Assembly (NCBI RefSeq): GCF_014656215.1
Contig: NZ_BNBZ01000052.1
Span: forward strand, 1-33,740
Source: Streptomyces zaomyceticus
Lineage (GTDB): Bacteria; Actinomycetota; Actinomycetes; Streptomycetales; Streptomycetaceae
Reading direction: 5' to 3'
DNA length: 33,740 nucleotides
Under the pieces are notes generated by a model. It had not been told where the DNA came from. It saw only the letters and a program-made list of their open reading frames with translations, and did not search any database. The first letter of the stretch is position 1. Each line of letters starts with the position of its first letter. A program made the translations under genes and the position numbers. This document shows positions 29,374 to 33,740 of this stretch, one piece after another.

Positions 29374-29795
29374 CGTCTGAACGCGAGGACGGCGAGGACG
29401 GGACTCGTGACGGTCGCGCCGACGGCGGTCACCGCGAGGACGAGGAGACCGGGGTTGACCCACCACGGCACGATCTCCTCGCCCGCGCACACCAGGCTCA
29501 CGGGCAGCGCACTGCTGGAGTCGGGCACCGCCATGTGCCCGGCGTTGAACCAGCACGCGTCCTCCGGCTGGAGAAACGGCATGTACGACAGGCCGTACAG
29601 GTGCAGCGCACCGCCCGCGAGGTAGGCGAGCACGGCCACCCAGGCGGCCTTCTTGGCGGGCGAACGGCGGGCCCGGGGCAGACGGGGCTGGGGCAGCTCG
29701 TCGCCCCGCCGGGCCCGGACAAGACCGACGTAGGTGATCCCCGCCCAGGCCGGCAGGCCGATGGCGAGGATCATCATGCCTATGAGGGTCGTCAT
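29364..29795 (-). CDS. Small membrane protein of unknown function
   Basis: A 143-residue protein with three predicted hydrophobic helices (about 2-24, 50-68, and 112-138). An exported loop between helices two and three contains two Cys (CWF and LVCAGEE), which could form a disulphide. Arg-rich segments near 27-48 and the C-terminal RRRR face the cytoplasm. No family recognised. ATG 29795 lies 2 nt after the stop codon of the DUF397 gene, so it is the last gene of the XRE-DUF397 operon. Confidence 0.75.
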   Translation of the reverse strand: MTTLIGMMILAIGLPAWAGITYVGLVRARRGDELPQPRLPRARRSPAKKAAWVAVLAYLAGGALHLYGLSYMPFLQPEDACWFNAGHMAVPDSSSALPVSLVCAGEEIVPWWVNPGLLVLAVTAVGATVTSPVLAVLAFRRRR

Positions 29796-29797
29796 GA

Positions 29798-30073
29798 TCA
29801 GCGGCCGCCGATACGCCCTTCGGCGGCGGCCCTCACGAAGGCGGTGAAGGCGGCGGGGGTGGCGAGGAAGGCGGGGCCTTGGGGGTTCTTGGAGTCACGG
29901 ACGGCGATGTGGGGGGCGAGGTCGGCGACTTCGATGCACTCTCCGCCGTTGGGGCCGCTGTAGGACGACTTGCGCCAGGAGGCGGTGCCGAGCGGGGCGC
30001 ATTCGACGCAGTCGCCGCCGTTGGGGCCGCTGAAGGACGACTTACGCCACCGGAGGTCCTGGCTGGTGCCCAT
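29798..30073 (-). CDS. DUF397 domain protein with duplicated core motif
   Basis: A 91-residue DUF397 protein. This family typically sits next to XRE/DUF5753 regulators in Streptomyces; the pair is thought to act as a regulator and its small antagonist or partner. The signature WRKSSFSGPNGGDCVE (residues 9-24) is repeated as WRKSSYSGPNGGECIEVAD (33-51) at a 72-bp (24-residue) period, so the gene has an in-frame internal duplication; many members have one copy. The C-terminal part (FLATPAAFTAFVRAAAEGR) is standard. It overlaps the XRE gene by 32 nt and has AAGGAG 4 nt before the ATG. Confidence 0.93.
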   Translation of the reverse strand: MGTSQDLRWRKSSFSGPNGGDCVECAPLGTASWRKSSYSGPNGGECIEVADLAPHIAVRDSKNPQGPAFLATPAAFTAFVRAAAEGRIGGR

Positions 30074-30881
30074 ACCGCTCCTTCATCACGCGTTCGATCA
30101 GCGCCGCCGATGCCTCCCGGGAGAGGGCCGAGGCCTGCAGCCGAGCGTAACTGACGGACACCTCCCTGATCACTTGGGAATTGGCGCTCATGCGGCCCGA
30201 TTCGTAGCTCTCCGAGTAGACGATGTCGGGGTCGTCCTCGAAGCGCAGAACGTTGAACGAACCCAGCAGGCCGGGGTGCTGCCCCACACTGAAGGGAAGT
30301 ACCTGCACCTGCACCCACGGGTGGTCGCGGAAGCGCAACAGGTGGGCGAGTTGGTTCCGCATGACCTCGGCCCCGCCGATCTCCCGATAGAGCACCGCTT
30401 CGTCGAGCACCACGCACAGCACCGGCGGATGCTCGCGCTCCAGGATGCGTTGGCGTTCCACTCGGGCCGCAACCATCTCGTCCAGCCGCCCCGGGTTCTC
30501 GACACTGAGCACCGCCCGGGCGTACGGCTCCGCCTGGAGGAGGCCGTAGACCAGCTGCGACTGGTACGTCGAGATGTACGTCGCTTTCGCTTCCATCTCC
30601 GCGTACGCCTGGAACCACGTCGGCAGCTGGCTCTTCAGGACCAGCCCCACCAGCCGCGAGAACACTCCGCCCGTGAGCAGGGCCGCGTCGAGCCGCTCCG
30701 AGAACTGGCGCGTCGGGACCTTCTTCGCCGTCTCTATCTGCCCGATGAGCGAGGCCGTGCAGTAGAGGATCGAACCCAACTCCGCCTGACTGAGGTTCGC
30801 CTCCTCTCTCAGACGGCGGAGTTCCGCTCCGTAGTAGTCCAGCGGCGACGCGCTGGGATCCAGGCTGCGGATGTTGACCAA
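30042..30881 (-). CDS. XRE-family regulator with DUF5753 domain
   Basis: A 279-residue regulator. The helix-turn-helix occupies about 18-70 (LRRLREEANLSQAELGSILYCTASLIGQIETAKKVP). The rest is the DUF5753 domain, with WFQAYAEMEAKATYISTYQSQLVYGLLQAEPYARA, ERQRILEREHPPVLCVVLDEAVLYREIGG and LPFSVGQHPGLLGSFNVLRFEDDPDIVYSE. I choose TTG 30881, because GGGGGTGA lies 7 nt upstream and it begins a normal N-terminus. The last 32 nt overlap DUF397. The trio with the divergent ATP-binding gene is a standard Streptomyces regulatory module. Confidence 0.93.
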   Translation of the reverse strand: MVNIRSLDPSASPLDYYGAELRRLREEANLSQAELGSILYCTASLIGQIETAKKVPTRQFSERLDAALLTGGVFSRLVGLVLKSQLPTWFQAYAEMEAKATYISTYQSQLVYGLLQAEPYARAVLSVENPGRLDEMVAARVERQRILEREHPPVLCVVLDEAVLYREIGGAEVMRNQLAHLLRFRDHPWVQVQVLPFSVGQHPGLLGSFNVLRFEDDPDIVYSESYESGRMSANSQVIREVSVSYARLQASALSREASAALIERVMKERYGHQPGPPVA

Positions 30882-30965
30882 CGTGCGGTCACCCCCAAGC
30901 TCACGCGGTGAGGCGTTGTGTTCAGGCCGTAGCCGAGCGTAACGAAAGCCGCCCAGTCTGGTGGC

Positions 30966-31373
30966 ATGAATCAGGCAACAGACCTCTACCCTGCGGTACT
31001 TGCGACGAGCTACCGCATGGCCTTCACCGTGGGTGAGCACTCCGCCGGTCACATGCGCCGCATCCTCCGCATGTTCCTCACGCGGTGGGAGCTCGACCAC
31101 CTCACCGACCCGGCGACGCTCGCGCTCACCGAGCTCGTCGCCAACGTCGTCCGGCATGTGTCCGGCCGGCGGTGTTCGGTGCTGATCCTGCGGGAGCCGT
31201 GCGGGCTCCGGGTCGAGGTCGCCGACGGCGTGCCCGGTCCCGTACACGCGAAGGCGGCCGGTCCGCTGGACGCCGGTGGGCGGGGGCTGGTGCTGGTGGA
31301 GGCCGTGACGGACCGGTGGGGGGTCGACGAGCGGGTCGACGGGAAGACGGTGTGGTTCGAGTGCGACGCGTAG
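30966..31373 (+). CDS. ATP-binding protein, anti-sigma-factor-kinase type
   Basis: A 135-residue HATPase_c_2 protein of the RsbW/SpoIIAB-like class, which binds or phosphorylates regulatory partners. The N-box is LALTELVANVVRH (N near 59), the G1 box is VEVADGVPGP, and the G2 region is GGRGLVLVEAVTDRWG. The C-terminal VDGKTVWFE is normal for the family. The start ATG 30966 has no clear ribosome binding site; a CAGTCT hexamer 6 nt upstream suggests a leaderless transcript. It is divergent from the XRE gene with an 84-bp gap. Confidence 0.9.
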   Translation: MNQATDLYPAVLATSYRMAFTVGEHSAGHMRRILRMFLTRWELDHLTDPATLALTELVANVVRHVSGRRCSVLILREPCGLRVEVADGVPGPVHAKAAGPLDAGGRGLVLVEAVTDRWGVDERVDGKTVWFECDA

Positions 31374-31419
31374 GGCACGATGGGCGCCGTCAGCCGCGTA
31401 CCCGCCAGTAGGAGTCACC

Positions 31420-32052
31420 ATGTCCGAGCCCGCGCCCGAGATCCTCGCCGCCTTCGAGGCGGCCAAGGGCTTCATGCCCGTCGTGGAGGGGCTCGCCCTG
31501 TTCGAGGCGGCCACCGAGGCGGCGAAGCTCGGGCTGCCGCTCCTGGAGGTCGGGACGTACTGCGGGCGGTCCACGATCCTGCTCGCCGACGTGGCCCGGC
31601 AGGCGGGGACGGTCGCGGTGACCGTGGACCACCACCGGGGCAGCGAGGAGCAGCAGCCTGGCTGGGAGTACCACGACGAGAGCGTGGTCGACCCGGAGGT
31701 CGGGCTCATGGACACGCTGCCGACGTTCCGCCGGACGCTGCGCAAGGCGGGTCTCGAAGAGCATGTGATCGCCGTGGTCGGGCGGTCGCCGCAGGTCGCG
31801 AAGGTGTGGGGCGGGCAGCTCGGGCTCGTGTTCATCGACGGCGGGCACACCGACGAGCACGCGACCAACGACTACGAGGGCTGGGCGCCGAAGGTCGCTC
31901 CCGGGGGCCTGCTCCTCATCCACGACGTCTTCCCGGACCCGGAGGACGGCGGTCAGGCGCCGTACCGGATCTACCTCCGCGCGCTGGAGTCGGGCGACTT
32001 CGAGGAGATCTCGGTCACCGACTCGCTGCGGGTCCTGCGCCGCCTCGGCTGA
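31420..32052 (+). CDS. Class I SAM-dependent methyltransferase
   Basis: A 210-residue methyltransferase of the Methyltransf_24-like group. SAM-binding motif I is LLEVGTYCGRST (residues 41-52), the acidic residue ending strand 2 is in VTVDHH, and motif IV-like FIDGGHTDEHATNDYEGW with LIHDVFPD follows. It may methylate a small molecule; the substrate is unknown. ATG 31420 has AGGAG 5 nt upstream. It lies 46 bp after the ATP-binding gene and ends in a strong hairpin. Confidence 0.88.
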   Translation: MSEPAPEILAAFEAAKGFMPVVEGLALFEAATEAAKLGLPLLEVGTYCGRSTILLADVARQAGTVAVTVDHHRGSEEQQPGWEYHDESVVDPEVGLMDTLPTFRRTLRKAGLEEHVIAVVGRSPQVAKVWGGQLGLVFIDGGHTDEHATNDYEGWAPKVAPGGLLLIHDVFPDPEDGGQAPYRIYLRALESGDFEEISVTDSLRVLRRLG

Positions 32053-32089
32053 TCGCGGAGGAAGCAGGAGGAGCGGCCTCCGGACGGCC

Positions 32090-32123
32090 CGACGGCCGCC
32101 TCCTCGAAAGGGGGCGGCCGTCG
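32090..32123. terminator. Terminator between methyltransferase and membrane-protein genes
   Basis: An 11-bp perfect stem (CGACGGCCGCC 32090-32100 with GGCGGCCGTCG 32113-32123) with a 12-nt loop containing GAAAG. It lies between two convergent genes and likely ends both. Confidence 0.7.
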
Positions 32124-32142
32124 GATCGTGCTGTCCCCCGGG

Positions 32143-33740
32143 TCAGAACCCCGAGGTCACGTACAGGCAGTTGGTGTAGCTGTAGCCCGGTTCGATCTTC
32201 GCCTTGCTCGTCTTGGTGTCCCCGGCCGGGGACGTGCCCGTCGAGGCCCGCTTCTGGAGGAAGTGGTAGTCGCCGGCGGGCAGCAGCAGGGTCGCCTTCG
32301 GGTACTTCGAGGACGGGCCCTTGCAGGCCTCGACCTTCTTGGAGCCCGCGAAGATCGGGCTCGGGTACTTGGTGCAGGTGGTGCACGCCTTCAGGGTGAC
32401 CTTGCCGGTCATCGGACCGGTGTAGAGCAGCTCGACCTCGCCCGGGCCGTCGTTGCTCACCACCATCACCATCCGCGAACCGCCGGGCACGTCGGCCGAG
32501 GGCAGCTTCTTGCCCGCCGCGGGCTCCTCGTCGGCGATCTCGGCGGCGATGGCGATGGAGCGGGCGTGCGCCGCGTCCGGGCTGCTCGGGTAGTCCTTGG
32601 CGTACTGGGTCATGGTCTTGATCGCGTCGTCGTACTCCTTGCTCCGGAACTGCGAGGTCCCGCAGGTGAACTCGCCCTTCTGGACGGCGCCCGCGGCCTC
32701 CTTCGCCGCGTCCTCGACGGCCGGGTCCGTCATGTTGTCGAGGGCGGAGCGGAGCGCGCGCAGCTCGCCGGCCGTCTCGCACGGGGTGGCGCCGCCGCTG
32801 AGGGCGGTCGTCCGGGTCTTGATCGCCGCCCGGACGGCCGGCTCGACACGGGTCGCCTGGGATGACTTCGGGAAGGTGTCGTACAGCGCGTTGAGGCTCT
32901 CGCTGGCCGGTGGGTCGGCCGCCTCCACGCCGAGCGCGTCCGTCCCGCACTTGAAGAGCGATTCGGCCAGCGGCTCGTCGGTCTTGGCGGGCCGGACGCC
33001 GAGCAGTTCCTTGTCGACGGTGCCGGCGAGCCCGCGCAGGTGCTTGAGCGGCGCGACGGCCTCGCAGAACGCCTTCTTCGCGTACGGGCGGGAGACCGTC
33101 TCGTAGTACGTGTCGAGGCGCGCGGGCACGAGCTTCCCGGCCCGCGAACCGGCGTTCCTGGTGCCGAGCTCCTGGTAGGTGGCGAGCGCCTTGAGGTAGA
33201 TCGGCTCGGCCTTGTCGAAGGTCAAGCCGTCGTCGGCCGTCTCGACCAGGGCGTCGGCCGCCGCGAGGCGTTCGAGCAGCGCCTGCTCCTTCGCCTCGTC
33301 GCGGGCCGCCCCGTACGCGAGCGAGCCGCCCGCGGGCACGGCGAGCAGCACGAGGGCGAGGGGCAGGGCGAGGCGGCGGAAGGAGGCGCCGATCCGGAGT
33401 TGCGCGCGCAGTCCGCGTCTCGCGCCGTCGGCGGCGGCGAGCAGCAGGAAGACGCCGTAGCCGACGAGGAGCCCGAGGGGTACGCCGTCGACGTCGGCGG
33501 GAAGGGCCATCACGAGCAGGGCGACGGTGGCGATCCAGCAGAACGCGGCACCGATCCAGTTGCGCAGCAGGACGTAACCGAGGCCCAGGCAGGAGAGGTT
33601 GAGCAGGCCGATCATGGCGGCCTGTGCCGCGTTCGCCTCGCCGGGCGGCTGCGCGGGCGGCTGTCCGCCGGCGCCGGGCGGCGGGCCGTATCCCGGCGGC
33701 CCGTATCCGGGCGGGCCGTAGCCCGGCGGCGGGCCGTAGC
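32143..33740 (-). CDS. Membrane protein with Pro/Gly/Tyr-rich N-terminus, partial
   Basis: The gene runs off the right edge. From the ATG at 33615 the protein would have 490 residues, but the frame stays open upstream of that codon. It reads a GYGPPPGYGPPGYGPP-type repeat and then PPAQPPGEANAAQAA before it, so the true start lies beyond the window. Three or four hydrophobic helices follow (about 2-20, 25-40, 47-62, and 80-100 counted from 33615). The large C-terminal part (about 370 residues) is outside the membrane, is helical (TPR-like, EYDDAIKTMTQYAKDYPSSPDA) and ends in a Cys-containing beta-rich region with CTTCTKYPSP. Function unknown. Confidence 0.85.
   Translation of the reverse strand, partial: YGPPPGYGPPGYGPPGYGPPPGAGGQPPAQPPGEANAAQAAMIGLLNLSCLGLGYVLLRNWIGAAFCWIATVALLVMALPADVDGVPLGLLVGYGVFLLLAAADGARRGLRAQLRIGASFRRLALPLALVLLAVPAGGSLAYGAARDEAKEQALLERLAAADALVETADDGLTFDKAEPIYLKALATYQELGTRNAGSRAGKLVPARLDTYYETVSRPYAKKAFCEAVAPLKHLRGLAGTVDKELLGVRPAKTDEPLAESLFKCGTDALGVEAADPPASESLNALYDTFPKSSQATRVEPAVRAAIKTRTTALSGGATPCETAGELRALRSALDNMTDPAVEDAAKEAAGAVQKGEFTCGTSQFRSKEYDDAIKTMTQYAKDYPSSPDAAHARSIAIAAEIADEEPAAGKKLPSADVPGGSRMVMVVSNDGPGEVELLYTGPMTGKVTLKACTTCTKYPSPIFAGSKKVEACKGPSSKYPKATLLLPAGDYHFLQKRASTGTSPAGDTKTSKAKIEPGYSYTNCLYVTSGF

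Overview
The window looks like chromosomal DNA of a Streptomyces or a close relative. It is very GC-rich, reading frames have GC-rich third positions, GTG/TTG/CTG starts and 1-4 nt gene overlaps are common, and Streptomyces-type modules are present: an actinobacterial type A RNase P RNA, an RNase H-phosphatase fusion, an XRE/DUF397/ATP-binding trio, and a DmdR/IdeR-type iron box. I see no tRNA, rRNA, CRISPR array, insertion sequence or prophage gene.

Layout. 0-1.3 kb: a DUF1203 gene and rnpB converge on one strong hairpin. 1.4-6.1 kb: a MerR regulator coupled to a membrane protein, an RNB exoribonuclease, a YaaA-family protein and a KDPG-type aldolase. 6.1-9.1 kb: a tightly coupled operon (NIF3-like protein, zinc-ribbon coiled-coil protein, RNase H/phosphatase) that is conserved in actinobacteria. 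9.1-9.6 kb: about 500 bp of tandem-repeat mosaic. 9.6-12.3 kb: an orphan siderophore-binding lipoprotein under an iron box, a predicted repeat-fold protein of unknown function, and a 42-residue protein.

12.3-15.4 kb: a minus-strand operon of a MaoC hydratase, a zinc alcohol dehydrogenase and an SDR dehydrogenase. 15.6-19.1 kb: a four-gene ABC-2 exporter plus two-component operon. 19.1-21.9 kb: a secreted phospholipase-D-like protein and a DHA2 drug exporter. 22.0-25.4 kb: an SCPx-type thiolase and a double-domain acyl-CoA dehydrogenase. 25.6-26.6 kb: a membrane-anchored coiled-coil protein and a DUF4259 protein. 26.7-28.7 kb: two overlapping AlkB-like 2-oxoglutarate oxygenases that look like diverged paralogues. 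These are divergent from a MarR gene (28.9 kb) whose promoter has SoxR/MerR architecture. 29.4-31.4 kb: membrane protein, DUF397, XRE regulator and ATP-binding protein. 31.4 kb to the end: a methyltransferase and a membrane protein that runs off the right edge.

The most interesting functional link is between the 12.3-15.4 kb and 22.0-25.4 kb operons, which lie about 7 kb apart. Together they supply all four steps of one beta-oxidation turn, with family matches to mycobacterial steroid side-chain enzymes (FadE34-like, Hsd4B-like, Hsd4A-like, SCPx thiolase). Each operon carries upstream a KstR-like box (TAGAACnCGTTCnA) and a second shared palindrome (CTGACGGnAnGTCAG). No matching regulator is encoded in the window. 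A second recurring oddity is short tandem repeats (10, 14, 20 and 23 bp units) that begin on or just after stop codons of four unrelated genes.
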